Position numbers and translations under genes: made by a program. This document shows, in pieces, positions 16,957 to 26,272 of a stretch of 64,000 nt of DNA (position 1 is its first letter; each line of letters starts with the position of its first letter). Source of the DNA: Chitinophaga eiseniae (GTDB lineage: Bacteria > Bacteroidota > Bacteroidia > Chitinophagales > Chitinophagaceae); contig NZ_FUWZ01000002.1 of NCBI RefSeq assembly GCF_900167135.1, positions 584,651-648,650 on the forward strand, read 5' to 3'. A model generated the notes under the pieces. The model was not told the DNA's origin. It saw only the letters and a program-made list of their open reading frames with translations, and made no database searches.

Positions 16957-17299
16957 AGTTTATATTCCCGTTTTTGAACGGATACCACAATTAGAATCTC
17001 ACCACAAACAGGCATAAAAATATGCCAAGTGTGGAATGGGTGTTTGCTGTAAATAGAGATGAAACTGCCTTATAAAAATAACGAATTAATTGCAGAAAAT
17101 AACGCGTCAAAAGCGTGCAGAAGCAGGGAATTAACCAGATTTTAATACGATTTGCGTCCCGGTGCGGCTACCGTCGTTTGGATGACGGCTGTCCGGTGCG
17201 GGTGGAATATCACCGGGGGTAACGGCCCCTGTAGCCTGCTGCTGAATGGTAACAGGCTACAGTTCAGTGTCTTGTCACATTTATACTTACAGAGGGAAT
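16957..17299. other. Intergenic region downstream of eboF
   Basis: No gene is supported here. The stretch is AT-rich up to about 17150 and GC-rich afterwards. It contains one perfect 10-bp inverted repeat, CTGTAGCCTG at 17229-17238 with 17253-17262 (14-base loop), about 40-70 bp past the eboF stop on the minus strand. No T-run follows in that direction, so it is either a factor-dependent 3' end or an RNA structure. Confidence 0.45.
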
Positions 17300-18664
17300 T
17301 TAGTTCACCAACTGGTTCCATATTACCTCATACACGTCGATCGCCTGCAGCTGGTTTTGCCGGAAGGGTTGTTTGCTGATCACCACAGCGTGATTGGCCG
17401 GGTTTTCCTCCAGGCGGCCATGCGAACCCTTGATCAGCGTGGCATCCAGCGGGATCACGTTCATCAGGTACCGGAACCCGAGCTTTTTCTTCAGCAGCTT
17501 GGCGGCGGCTTTCAGCTTGATCAGCGGGTCGGCAGGATTCATAAACATCTCCACCGGGTCATATCCCGGTTTACGGTGAATGTCCACAATACGGGCAAAA
17601 TCGGGCGCCTTATTATCATCCAGCCAGTAGTAGTAGGTAAACCAGCTGTTGGCATCGGCCACCAGCACCAGGTCGCCGCTGCGTTCATGGTGCAAATGGT
17701 GCTGCCGTTTCCCTTCCCGGTCCAGCACCAGCTCTACGCCGGGCACTTTTTGAACGAGATCGCGCACCTGCTTGTAACAGGAGGGGTCGTTGACGTAAAT
17801 ATGCGCTATCTGGTGATCTGATACGGCAAAAGCTTTGGAAGCGCCGGCATCCAGCAGTTCCAGCCCCCTCTCCACACGCACGGCAATCAGCCCTGCTTCG
17901 CGCAGCACCCGGTTGATATGCACCGGATGACTCACATTGGTGATACCATACTCCGACAAAACGATCGGGTCGCAACCTTTCTGCTGGTAATGGGTGATCA
18001 GCTGCCGGCACACGCCATCGATCTCCTGCAGCTCTTTGGCAATGCCTGCCGGGTCCTGCCCGAATTTCTGCAGACAGTAGTCGAGATGCGGCAGGTAAAT
18101 AAAGGTCAGCGTGGGATCATAACGCTTGTCTGTCAGGATAGTAGCGTCGGCAATCCATTGGGAAGACCTGATATTGGCAGTAGGCCCCCAGTAGTTGAAC
18201 AACGGGAAAGGCCCCAGTTCCTGCGTCAGGTAATCGCGCAGTGTATCCGGAGTAGTATAGCAGTCGGGGATCTTACGGCCGTCTGACAGGTAATTGGGAC
18301 GGGGCGTCAGGGAGTAGTCCACATTGGCGTACATGTTGTACCACCAGCACATTTGTGCCACGGTAAAAGAAGGGTCCAGGCGGCGGGCCTTGTCCCATAT
18401 CTTGGATGCCTCCACCAGCCTGTTGGACTGTTTCCAGAATTTGATCTCACAGTCGGTACGATCATACCATCCATTCCCTACGATACCATGTTCGCTGGGC
18501 CACTTACCGGTCAGATAGGTACTCTGCACCGACGTGGTGACGGCCGGTAACATAGGGGCTACAGTAGCCACATGCCTTTGCTCCGCATATGCTTTCAGAA
18601 AAGGCATATGTTCCAGCAAGGAGGAAGATAGTCCTACAACATCTAATACGACTGTTTTTCTCAT
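17300..18664 (-). CDS. eboF: EboF-like alkaline phosphatase superfamily protein
   Basis: This 454-residue protein of the ebo cluster belongs to the nucleotide-pyrophosphatase/alkaline-phosphatase fold. The N-terminal strand VVLDVVGLSSSLLEH provides the first metal ligand Asp, the catalytic Thr lies in MLPAVTTSVQSTYLTGKWPS, and metal-binding His/Asp residues recur in YLPHLDYCLQ and in the C-terminal GSHGR. The ATG at 18664 is preferred over an in-frame TTG at 18676. It is the last gene of the eboD-eboE-eboF unit, 54 bp after eboE. The substrate is unknown; in cyanobacteria the cluster is tied to export of scytonemin precursors, and in Bacteroidota it is conserved without a known product. Confidence 0.82.
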   Translation of the reverse strand: MRKTVVLDVVGLSSSLLEHMPFLKAYAEQRHVATVAPMLPAVTTSVQSTYLTGKWPSEHGIVGNGWYDRTDCEIKFWKQSNRLVEASKIWDKARRLDPSFTVAQMCWWYNMYANVDYSLTPRPNYLSDGRKIPDCYTTPDTLRDYLTQELGPFPLFNYWGPTANIRSSQWIADATILTDKRYDPTLTFIYLPHLDYCLQKFGQDPAGIAKELQEIDGVCRQLITHYQQKGCDPIVLSEYGITNVSHPVHINRVLREAGLIAVRVERGLELLDAGASKAFAVSDHQIAHIYVNDPSCYKQVRDLVQKVPGVELVLDREGKRQHHLHHERSGDLVLVADANSWFTYYYWLDDNKAPDFARIVDIHRKPGYDPVEMFMNPADPLIKLKAAAKLLKKKLGFRYLMNVIPLDATLIKGSHGRLEENPANHAVVISKQPFRQNQLQAIDVYEVIWNQLVN

Positions 18665-18717
18665 AGATACAACCAACGTTTCTTTTTCCGGTATAAAGCT
18701 ATTAAAACAATTAGGAA

Positions 18718-19935
18718 TTACGAATTTGCGATGACTTTTTTGATCCAGTTAAGCTCTCTCGACACAGACGCCGCCATTTCTTCTTTCAGGCCTGGCGGCA
18801 GCACGTCCCAGGTATAGGTTTCCGCCTCCATATGCGCGGTGAACGGTTGTTGCCGTTGTAATTCCAACACCCTCACAATATCCGGTTGTGTGGAACGCAG
18901 TACCTCATAACTTTCGGCAAACAGCGGTACATGGAAATGAGAGCGCCATTCCATTACGGCCGGGTTGTCCGCGTCTTCCAAAGCCTGTGGCAGGTCGGGG
19001 TAGCGTACCAGGGCGCCGTCGGCCTTTCTGCCGATCACCTGGTGCAGGTACACAGGCTCGTTGAACTGGCGGAAGGCGTCGATCACTTTTTTACGTTGAT
19101 CTGCATCCGCAGGCAGGTCGGCCTTCAGCGCGGCGCTGATTTGCAGTTTACCCACTTTAAGGCCGTATTGCCGCAGCTGCTCCAGCACCCGCTCCGGCGC
19201 TTCATATTCCAGCGCGAAGTGACAAACATCATAACAAAGCTGCACGTGGTTTTTGATGATGGCGGCTGCTTCGGCTTCGTCCACCCGCAGCTTGTCCATG
19301 ATAAACGGGATACCGGCCGGCAGCAGGGCCCCCATATACCAGCCGATATATTCGGCGGTATCTTCCAGCAGGCCATCCGGCTCGGGTTCCACATCGAGGT
19401 GCATCAGCGGGCCGCCGCCACGATGGATGCGGGCCAGCTGTTCCACCACCAGCAGCATATTCAGGGTGGCGCTTTCGGTGAAGGAATTCTTTTCTTCTTC
19501 ACAGCGGTTGCACCAGTACTTGTAGGATAAGGGAGAAGTGGAGATACCGCCTTCCATTCCCTCCGGCAGCAACGCCGCCAGCAGGCGAAACAGGCGGATA
19601 GTATACGCTACTCTGTCAGCTTGTGTCCAGTCGGGCGCGTGCACCTGGTCTTTCACCACGGTATGGTGAAAACCGCCATAGGGGAAACCATTCATCGTAA
19701 ATACGTAACAGTTCTCCTGTTGCAGCCACGCTTTGAAAGCCTGCAGGTTTTCTTCCTTTGTCAGCTCCAGGCTGGCAGTATTCGCCAGGCGCAGGCCGAT
19801 GCCAAAGGGCTGGTCCGGCGCCACCTGTTGCTTAACGGCGGGTATATATTTCCGGAGCTGTGCAAAATGGTCTTCCCATTTCTCTCCGGGATGAATATTG
19901 GTACAATAGGTCAGATGTCCGTATGCTGTTTTCAT
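18718..19935 (-). CDS. eboE: EboE-like TIM-barrel protein (xylose-isomerase-like)
   Basis: This 405-residue protein has the sugar-phosphate-isomerase/TIM-barrel look of EboE: LTYCTNIHPGEKWEDHFAQL at the N terminus, the barrel strand GIGLRLANTASLEL, YVFTMNGFPYGGFH, a metal-site-like LMHLDVEPEPDGLLED, then QLCYDVCHFALEYE. The HLDVEPEPDG and CYDVCH segments hold the expected acidic and His ligands. The reaction is unknown. The start overlaps the eboD stop by four bases (ATGA at 19932-19935), showing translational coupling in the order eboD-eboE-eboF. Confidence 0.82.
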   Translation of the reverse strand: MKTAYGHLTYCTNIHPGEKWEDHFAQLRKYIPAVKQQVAPDQPFGIGLRLANTASLELTKEENLQAFKAWLQQENCYVFTMNGFPYGGFHHTVVKDQVHAPDWTQADRVAYTIRLFRLLAALLPEGMEGGISTSPLSYKYWCNRCEEEKNSFTESATLNMLLVVEQLARIHRGGGPLMHLDVEPEPDGLLEDTAEYIGWYMGALLPAGIPFIMDKLRVDEAEAAAIIKNHVQLCYDVCHFALEYEAPERVLEQLRQYGLKVGKLQISAALKADLPADADQRKKVIDAFRQFNEPVYLHQVIGRKADGALVRYPDLPQALEDADNPAVMEWRSHFHVPLFAESYEVLRSTQPDIVRVLELQRQQPFTAHMEAETYTWDVLPPGLKEEMAASVSRELNWIKKVIANS

Positions 19936-21089
19936 GACTGTAGTTTTTGGCAGATGTCTGCTGCCTTGTACAGCATATCCAGGTCTATATGATGTATTTC
20001 CGCGCCTCTTCCGATAGCCCGCAACAAGGAGATCGTGAGCTGTCCGCCGAGATGCTCGCGGAACTCCTCCAGGCCGGCAATCACCGGAGATGGTTCGTTA
20101 TCCTGCTTTTGCAGCAGCGGGTGCCAGATGGGCAGCTGCATAGCTTTGAGCACATGGATAATACGGAGCATCGCCGCTTCGTCGATCCATCCTAACAGGA
20201 AGGAATACACGCTATCGAGTGCAATACCGATAGATACTGCTTCTCCGTGCCGCAGGGAGAACGCTGTGAGCTGTTCCAGCTTGTGTGCGCTCCAGTGGCC
20301 GAAGTCCAGCGGGCGGGCGGAGCCGCTTTCAAACGGATCGCCGCCACCACCGATATGGGCCATATGCAATGCGGCACAACGGCAGATCAGTTCTTCCATG
20401 GCCGGCATATCGCCGTTGGTAAGGGCTTCCGCTTTTTTCTCCATCCATTCAAAGAAGGGCGCGTCGCGGATAAGCGCCACTTTCACCGCTTCCACCATGC
20501 CGGAGCGCCAGTCGCGCCCGTCCAGCGTAGTCAGGAAAGTGCTGTCATTAAACACGGCTGCCGGTGGGGCGAATGAGCCGAGGAAGTTTTTCTTGCCTTT
20601 GTAATTGATCCCGTTTTTCACCCCTACGCCGGAATCATTTTGTGATAATACGGTGGTAGGGATACGGATGTGTTTCACGCCCCTGTGGGAGATAGCGGCC
20701 GCAAAACCGACAAGGTCCAGCAGGGACCCGCCACCGATGCCGATTACATAGGAATGGCGGTCGATACCATGCTGATCGATGGCATCCACCAGGGAGAACA
20801 GCTGTGACAGGTCGTTTTTCACACTTTCTCCGCCGGTGAGCGTAATCATTTCCGGTGCCAGCCGGAAGCCGCGCACCTGCATCAGGTAGCGGGAAATCTT
20901 TTCGGCGAGGCCGGGGTGACTGGCAGCTACGCCTCCGTCGAGGACCACCAGTAATTTCTTTTGAAACGCTGCATCCGCTTTAGACTCGAGGAAGGCTGAC
21001 AAACAGGTGTTGGTCGGATCAAATAAATTTCCTGAAAAAAAGACCCTGAAAGAAAAGTTAACGTCGAATTGTTGTTGAATGTACTCCAT
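19932..21089 (-). CDS. eboD: EboD-like 3-dehydroquinate synthase family protein
   Basis: This 385-residue protein belongs to the sugar-phosphate cyclase family (3-dehydroquinate synthase, 2-epi-5-epi-valiolone synthase and relatives). The nucleotide-binding part reads YVIGIGGGSLLDLVGFAAA followed by the family stretch IRIPTTVLSQNDSGVGVKNG, then the metal-binding FGHWSAHKLE histidines with the conserved HGEAVSIGIALD helix. Members cyclise 7- or 8-carbon sugar phosphates with NAD; the ebo representative has no defined substrate, so it should not be called aroB. It is the first gene of the eboDEF unit and begins 540 bp from the divergently oriented sensor kinase. Its upstream region contains a strong hairpin (21173-21198). 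Confidence 0.85.
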   Translation of the reverse strand: MEYIQQQFDVNFSFRVFFSGNLFDPTNTCLSAFLESKADAAFQKKLLVVLDGGVAASHPGLAEKISRYLMQVRGFRLAPEMITLTGGESVKNDLSQLFSLVDAIDQHGIDRHSYVIGIGGGSLLDLVGFAAAISHRGVKHIRIPTTVLSQNDSGVGVKNGINYKGKKNFLGSFAPPAAVFNDSTFLTTLDGRDWRSGMVEAVKVALIRDAPFFEWMEKKAEALTNGDMPAMEELICRCAALHMAHIGGGGDPFESGSARPLDFGHWSAHKLEQLTAFSLRHGEAVSIGIALDSVYSFLLGWIDEAAMLRIIHVLKAMQLPIWHPLLQKQDNEPSPVIAGLEEFREHLGGQLTISLLRAIGRGAEIHHIDLDMLYKAADICQKLQS

Positions 21090-21629
21090 GGCTTAGTTCC
21101 GCTTGCATCAATCTTAAAAAATTCAATAGCCTTTAAAAGTACACATAAAAATGAGATATTTCCATAAAGAATAAGGCTCCGGGAACGGAGCCTTTTTTGG
21201 GGTTCTACCTGTTTGTTGTTATCGGTATGCAATAGAGAAATGGTTCATTACTGGTTGCAAAGAAACCCGCTTTCAAGGGCGTATTTAACGGTACAAACCA
21301 TTATTTTAAAAATTGCGTATTTCTACGGAGTCGCCCGCTGCCACGGCAAAACCTTACCAGCAGGCCGCTGCCATGCCGTACAGGGGTAAATACGGTCAGC
21401 TGCTGTTTCCGCTCATCCAGCTACCTGTTGTGTATGACCGGGGAAATGAAGATATTTACCTTTCGATGCAACCGCCTCCGGGCTTGTTGCTGGCCAACAT
21501 ATTTTGTTTGTTTGGATAGATTTCCGGCGGAAGCCCCCCAATGTTGTTAGCCCTGTAACTCGGATAGTTTTCATACTTCTCTTGTTGCACATAATAGATC
21601 TGATTGTTAACAGGTAAGCGCATTAAGCG
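21090..21629. other. Divergent intergenic region between eboD and the sensor kinase
   Basis: The 540-bp gap between eboD (minus) and the histidine kinase (plus) holds no supported gene. It contains the strong hairpin at 21173-21198, AT-rich tracts likely to hold the two promoters, and a short plus-strand reading frame at 21313-21519 without a ribosome-binding site or recognisable features, which was not kept. Confidence 0.45.
21173..21198 (+). terminator. Hairpin with T-run upstream of eboD
   Basis: A perfect 9-bp stem (AAGGCTCCG at 21173-21181 with 21186-21194), GGAA loop and a six-T run on the plus strand. No plus-strand gene precedes it. On the minus strand the same stem is followed by TTATTCTTT, so it could also be an attenuator in the eboD leader. 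Direction of use is undecided. Confidence 0.7.
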
Positions 21630-23609
21630 ATGTTTAAAAAAATATTGTTTGCTGTCTGTCTGATGGCCGGGCTTTGCTCATCTGCCCGGGCTTTCAATAC
21701 AGCAGCGCAGGACAGCCTTTTCAGGGTACTGCAGCACCAAAAAGCTGATACCGGCCGGGTAAATACCCTGATTGCTTACGCCATGAGTTACATGCCGGAC
21801 AGCATACAGAAGGCGGATGGAATTTTCAAAGAAGCCCTCCGGTTAAGCCGGCAGCTTGGTTATGCCAAAGGCGTAGCCGATTTCGCCTGTTACTATATGT
21901 TCATACAGGACATGCAGGGCCGGTATGAAGAATCGTTGTTCATGGTAGACAATGCGGTAAAGATCTATGCAGCCCTCCGGGATACCGTCAGCCTGATGCG
22001 TGCGCTCAGCTTCAGCGGCAATGAACATCACCAGCTGGGCCATTTTACGGCGGCGGCCAGCCGTTACCTCGAAGCCCTCAAATTGTCCGACGCCACTAAA
22101 GACAGCCTTTTCTCCGGTCTGATGAACAACAATCTGGCGACTGTTTTTATTGTACTGAAAGACTACAACAAAGCATTTCAATATGCCGAAAAGGCTTACC
22201 ACAACGGGATCTCCATCGGCAACCAGCGCCGCACCACCTCCTCCCTGATCACGATGGGTTCCTGCATGTTAGTCCAGAAACGCTACCAGGAAAGCGAACA
22301 GTATTACTTAAAATCGCTGGAAGTTGGACGGGGGCTGGACGACAGCGCCTATGTGCTGAAAGCGTACGTGAACCTGGGCAACCTGTATTTTGAACAGGAC
22401 AAAAGGCCGCAGGCCTACCAGTACTATACCCGGTCGCTGGAGCTGTCCGGCAAGTACCCCGATCAGGAACTGCTGACCTATATCTACCTGGGTTATAGCC
22501 GGGAGTTATTTAACCTCAAAAGATACAGCGAAGCATTGTCTTACGTGGAGCAGGCCATCACGATGGCTCGCCGGTACAAAGCCACCAACGAGCTGAGATG
22601 GGGGTATCTGGTGGCTTCCAACCTGAAGGCCACCCTGGGGCATTATGAGCAGGCTTTCGCCCTGCGCGAACAATTTGAAGAGCTCAACGATTCGCTCTCC
22701 GGCGAAGCCGCCCGCAACAATGTGGCGCTGCTGGAAATGCAATACCAGTCAGAGAAAAAAGACCGTGAGCTCACGGCCAAAGAACTGCAACTGGCCCGTA
22801 AGGACCTGCAGTTACAACAAAAGAACAGATGGATTTTCGTCTTCCTCATTTTTGCCGTGGCGCTGCTGGCGCTGGTGATCGTCATCTGGCAGCGGTTAAG
22901 GCACCGCCATCATCTGCAGGAACAGCAGTTGCATACCATGGAAGCGGAGAAAACGGTACAGGTGCTGGAAGCCATGATACAGGGCGAAGAAAAGGAACGC
23001 ACCCGGCTGTCGAAAGATCTGCATGATGGTGTAGGCGGATTACTGTCTGCCGTAAAAATGCATTTCGGCGCCCTGAAACACGATCGCCCCTCTTTAAAGA
23101 CAGACACCAGTTTCAGTCATGCCATGGGCATGCTGGACGACGCCATCGGTGAGGTGCGTAAAACAGCCCATAACCTGATGCCGGAACTACTGGCCAGAAT
23201 GGGACTGGCAGAAGCGGTCCGCTTTTATTGCCGCAACGTTAGCCATTCAAAACATTTGGCTATTTCGTGTTATGCGCCGGATAACATTGGCCGCTTCAAA
23301 GCCAACTTTGAACTGTCTGTATACCGGATCGTGCAGGAACTGGTCAATAATATCATCAAACATTCCCAGGCCACCGAAGCGCTTGTGCAGCTCACCCGGC
23401 AGGACCAGCTGCTGACCATTACTGTGGAAGACAACGGTATCGGGATGCAGGAAATACAGGAGACACAGCCCGGCATGGGACTCAACAGCCTGCAATCGAG
23501 GATCAGGGCGCTGAACGGCAACCTGGAGATTGCGGCCGCGAACGGACAAGGGACTACCGCTTATATAGAATTTAATATCGCGATTATGCAACTGGCAGAA
23601 ATAGGATAG
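21630..23609 (+). CDS. TPR-containing sensor histidine kinase (NarX/HisKA_3 type)
   Basis: This 659-residue sensor has a signal peptide, a periplasmic tract of tetratricopeptide repeats (about residues 30-360, with regular DKRPQAYQYYTRSLEL-like helices), a transmembrane helix near residues 390-415 (WIFVFLIFAVALLALVIVIW), a short coiled coil, the HisKA_3 dimerisation helix ERTRLSKDLHDGVGG with the phosphorylated His465, and an HATPase domain with VQELVNNIIKHSQA and VEDNGIGMQ. It probably signals through the response regulator encoded 18 bp downstream. It is inserted between eboC and eboD and runs opposite to them. The sensed signal is unknown. Confidence 0.93.
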   Translation: MFKKILFAVCLMAGLCSSARAFNTAAQDSLFRVLQHQKADTGRVNTLIAYAMSYMPDSIQKADGIFKEALRLSRQLGYAKGVADFACYYMFIQDMQGRYEESLFMVDNAVKIYAALRDTVSLMRALSFSGNEHHQLGHFTAAASRYLEALKLSDATKDSLFSGLMNNNLATVFIVLKDYNKAFQYAEKAYHNGISIGNQRRTTSSLITMGSCMLVQKRYQESEQYYLKSLEVGRGLDDSAYVLKAYVNLGNLYFEQDKRPQAYQYYTRSLELSGKYPDQELLTYIYLGYSRELFNLKRYSEALSYVEQAITMARRYKATNELRWGYLVASNLKATLGHYEQAFALREQFEELNDSLSGEAARNNVALLEMQYQSEKKDRELTAKELQLARKDLQLQQKNRWIFVFLIFAVALLALVIVIWQRLRHRHHLQEQQLHTMEAEKTVQVLEAMIQGEEKERTRLSKDLHDGVGGLLSAVKMHFGALKHDRPSLKTDTSFSHAMGMLDDAIGEVRKTAHNLMPELLARMGLAEAVRFYCRNVSHSKHLAISCYAPDNIGRFKANFELSVYRIVQELVNNIIKHSQATEALVQLTRQDQLLTITVEDNGIGMQEIQETQPGMGLNSLQSRIRALNGNLEIAAANGQGTTAYIEFNIAIMQLAEIG

Positions 23610-23627
23610 CTGCCCCAATTACTCTTT

Positions 23628-24266
23628 ATGAAGATAAAATTAGCCATTACAGACGATCATCTGTTGGTCATCAATGGTTTAAAAGCCATGCTGGCGCCTT
23701 ATCCGCACATTACGATCGTATATGAAAGCAATGCAGCCACCACACTGATGGAAGCATTACCCGCCGCACAACCCGATGTCCTGTTGTTAGACATACAAAT
23801 GCCTGATATTGACGGACTGGAACTGTGCAAACTGGTGCATAAAAATCACCCGGACATCAAAATCATTGCGCTTACCAACTTCATGGAATCGCATTATATC
23901 AAGCAGATGCTGCGCAATGGCGCCAGCGGCTACCTGCTGAAAAACACCGACCAGGAAGCACTGGTAGCCGCTATAGAGCAGGTATACAACGGAGAGCAGT
24001 TCCTGGATGCCGGCATCAAACAGCAGTTACTCCATGAAATGCTGACGGGGCAACGGTCTTCCGGTTATGAGATTCCGCTTACCCGCAGGGAGAAAGAGAT
24101 TTTACAACTGATCGCGGAAGAACATTCCAATCAACAGATAGCAGAGAAACTATTTATCAGTCTCCGTACCGTAGAAACCCACCGGCTTAACCTCACGCAG
24201 AAGCTGGCCGTGAAGAACACTGCCGGGCTGGTGAAGGAAGCGATCAAAAGGGGGCTGGTAGATTGA
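23628..24266 (+). CDS. NarL/LuxR-type response regulator
   Basis: A 212-residue response regulator: receiver domain up to about residue 120 with DDHLLVINGL at the start, the phospho-acceptor Asp55 in DVLLLDIQMPDIDG and Lys near 105 in GYLLKNTDQ, then a LuxR-type helix-turn-helix (LTRREKEILQLIAEE, followed by RTVETHRLNL). It starts 18 bp after the histidine kinase stop and is clearly co-transcribed with it. It ends 34 bp before the convergent eboC stop. The target genes are not known; the flanking eboABC and eboDEF units are natural candidates. Confidence 0.95.
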   Translation: MKIKLAITDDHLLVINGLKAMLAPYPHITIVYESNAATTLMEALPAAQPDVLLLDIQMPDIDGLELCKLVHKNHPDIKIIALTNFMESHYIKQMLRNGASGYLLKNTDQEALVAAIEQVYNGEQFLDAGIKQQLLHEMLTGQRSSGYEIPLTRREKEILQLIAEEHSNQQIAEKLFISLRTVETHRLNLTQKLAVKNTAGLVKEAIKRGLVD

Positions 24267-24300
24267 TAACGAATCAGCATGTCCCTGACGAGTGGGCGGC

Positions 24301-25239
24301 TCAGGTAACAGCAAAAGCTTTACCCAGCGACATAGAGATGGGCAGTAGCAGCAGTACCGCCAGTGCATAGCTGAGTGCATCGAACGCCGCCACCCAGGAG
24401 GCATTCATGACGATCAGCGCTACTATACCGGCTTTCACTGCCTTTCCGATATTAGGTCCGGCCGGGTTTTTCCAGGCGTTGCGCAGTGGTTTAAAAATCA
24501 TCCAGGCGAACAAAAGCAGGAAGGGTAGCACTTTCCAGCCGTTGTGGTGGAAGATGGCCACGGTGCCGATGGTCAGCAATACGATGGCATAACAGACGGC
24601 TGTAATGCGGATGCTGTTGGCGGTGCCTCCATACACTTCTCCCCGGCTGATGTTGGTCACCGCTGCAATGTAGAGGATAGGTACCAGGCCCACCCACCAC
24701 CATGTGGCGACAGCTCCCGGCACGATGGAAATACCGAGGAGGAGATTGAGACCACGACACAGGCCCATATTCACGGGGCCCAGGAAACGGTGGTGTTTTC
24801 CCCATTTATCATATACGAGTGCAGCTATTCCGGTGGCGATGGCCAGCCAGCCGGTGAGGCCGTTGACACCTCCCACTGAAAAGGCCGCGAGGACACCGAC
24901 GAGCAGCAGGTAACTGCCCAGGATGATAGCCTGGGTCAGCGAAATAACACCGCTGGGGATGGGCCTTTCCGGCCGTTCTGTACTGTCCAGCTCAGCGTCA
25001 AAAACGTCATTGAATACTACGCCGCCGCCGTAAAGGCCGGCAGTGGCAAGACACAGGCATACCACGGGAAGGGTCTGGTCCAGTGTCAGCGTTTCAAAGG
25101 TCACTTTCAGGAAATAGCCGGAAATGGCCACGCCCGCCAGGATATCCGCAATAGCGGTGACAATATTGGCCGGGCGCATCAGGCGCAGGTATCCGATTAC
25201 TTTGCTAACAATATAACTCACCGAATAACAGGTTTTCAT
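24301..25239 (-). CDS. eboC: EboC-like UbiA family prenyltransferase
   Basis: This 312-residue membrane protein has nine or so transmembrane helices and the UbiA-type catalytic motif NDVFDAELDSTERPERPIPS, in which the NDxxDxxxD Asp residues bind the magnesium-diphosphate of a prenyl donor, and a second motif VYDKWGKHH later in the chain. Prenyltransferases of this family attach an isoprenoid tail to an aromatic or other acceptor in the membrane. In the ebo cluster the acceptor is unknown. It follows eboB with a 35-bp gap and ends the eboABC unit. The two-component pair lies convergently beyond it. Confidence 0.85.
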   Translation of the reverse strand: MKTCYSVSYIVSKVIGYLRLMRPANIVTAIADILAGVAISGYFLKVTFETLTLDQTLPVVCLCLATAGLYGGGVVFNDVFDAELDSTERPERPIPSGVISLTQAIILGSYLLLVGVLAAFSVGGVNGLTGWLAIATGIAALVYDKWGKHHRFLGPVNMGLCRGLNLLLGISIVPGAVATWWWVGLVPILYIAAVTNISRGEVYGGTANSIRITAVCYAIVLLTIGTVAIFHHNGWKVLPFLLLFAWMIFKPLRNAWKNPAGPNIGKAVKAGIVALIVMNASWVAAFDALSYALAVLLLLPISMSLGKAFAVT

Positions 25240-25274
25240 GGTTCATTGCCAGCAGTAACGAAACTGCCAGGCTT

Positions 25275-26261
25275 TTACCGGATGATGGTTGTATTTTTAT
25301 TGATTCTTGGCTGCTGGCCTCCGCGTAAAACGGTGCTTCCATTAAATTTCTCACTTTGGTCAATATTTCCGGCAATGTCAAAATCCGCTTCATTTATCTG
25401 ACCGCTCTGCGCAAACGCCTTTACAGCATTTACGTAAGTTACCAAATGAATGTCATTCAAGTCAATACCACTTTCGTGCATCAGGGCTGCTGTCTTCGGC
25501 ACAGCGAGCGGATCGCTGATGCCCCAGTCGGCCGCTGAATTGACCATAATTCTTTCGCTGCCGTATTGTTTTACCACTTCCACCATTCTTTCATTGCCCA
25601 TTTTGGTAAAGGGGTAGATGGTGAAGGCCGCCCAGAAGCCACGGTCCAGCACTTCTTTCACGGTTTCTTCGTTGTTGTGGTCTACAATTACCATGTGAGG
25701 CGGCAGGCCATGCTCGATGGCGATGTCCATGCTGCGCTGCGTACCTTTTTTCTTGTCACGGTGGGGAGTGTGTATCTGTACCGGCAGACCGGCTTCCTTA
25801 GCCAGTTCCAGCTGGGCGCGATAGTATTTTTCCTCCAGGGGTGTCTGGTCGTCGAAGCCGATTTCGCCGACGCCTACTACGCCTTCTTTATAGATAAACT
25901 GTGGCATTATTTCCATCACCGCTTCCGCCAGCGCTTCGTTGTTGGCTTCCTTGGAATTGAGGCCGATGGTACAATAATGTTTAATACCGAACTGAGACGC
26001 GCGAAAACGTTCCCAGCCGAGGAGGCTATTGAAATAATCGCGGAAGGTATCTATCCCGGTACGGGGTTGTCCCAGCCAGAAAGCCGGTTCAATGAGGGCT
26101 ACCACGCCTGCATCGGCCATCGCCTGGTAGTCGTCGGTCGTACGGGAGGTCATATGCACATGCGGGTCAAAAAAGCGCATGCCTTTTATTTTATCGAGAT
26201 AAGCCGGCGTAAAAGTCAGCGGTTGGAGGTCTTTTTCAGTCAGTTCATGAATACCACACAT
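25275..26261 (-). CDS. eboB: EboB-like TatD-family metal-dependent hydrolase
   Basis: This 328-residue protein has the amidohydrolase TIM-barrel layout of TatD-like enzymes: FFDPHVHMTSR with the first HxH metal pair near residue 30, a conserved Glu in VGVGEIGFDDQ, the QIHTPHRDKK strand, the VDHNNEE segment and ASP in NSAADWGISDP as the catalytic acid. These hydrolases cleave phosphoesters or amides; the ebo member has no known substrate. It starts 11 bp after the eboA stop and belongs to the eboA-eboB-eboC unit. The C-terminal 35 residues are basic and low in structure. Confidence 0.84.
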   Translation of the reverse strand: MCGIHELTEKDLQPLTFTPAYLDKIKGMRFFDPHVHMTSRTTDDYQAMADAGVVALIEPAFWLGQPRTGIDTFRDYFNSLLGWERFRASQFGIKHYCTIGLNSKEANNEALAEAVMEIMPQFIYKEGVVGVGEIGFDDQTPLEEKYYRAQLELAKEAGLPVQIHTPHRDKKKGTQRSMDIAIEHGLPPHMVIVDHNNEETVKEVLDRGFWAAFTIYPFTKMGNERMVEVVKQYGSERIMVNSAADWGISDPLAVPKTAALMHESGIDLNDIHLVTYVNAVKAFAQSGQINEADFDIAGNIDQSEKFNGSTVLRGGQQPRINKNTTIIR

Positions 26262-26272
26262 AATTTTCAGAT

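Noticed and set aside
17229..17262. Terminator of eboF
   Set aside because: The stem is perfect but no T-run follows in the minus direction, so it was described only as an inverted repeat.
19932..21089. aroB (3-dehydroquinate synthase of the shikimate pathway)
   Set aside because: The gene is the eboD member of an ebo cluster, with the neighbours EboE and EboF; the shikimate role is not supported by context.
21313..21519. 68-codon plus-strand frame upstream of the sensor kinase
   Set aside because: No ribosome-binding site, no domain, not conserved in any pattern I recognise.
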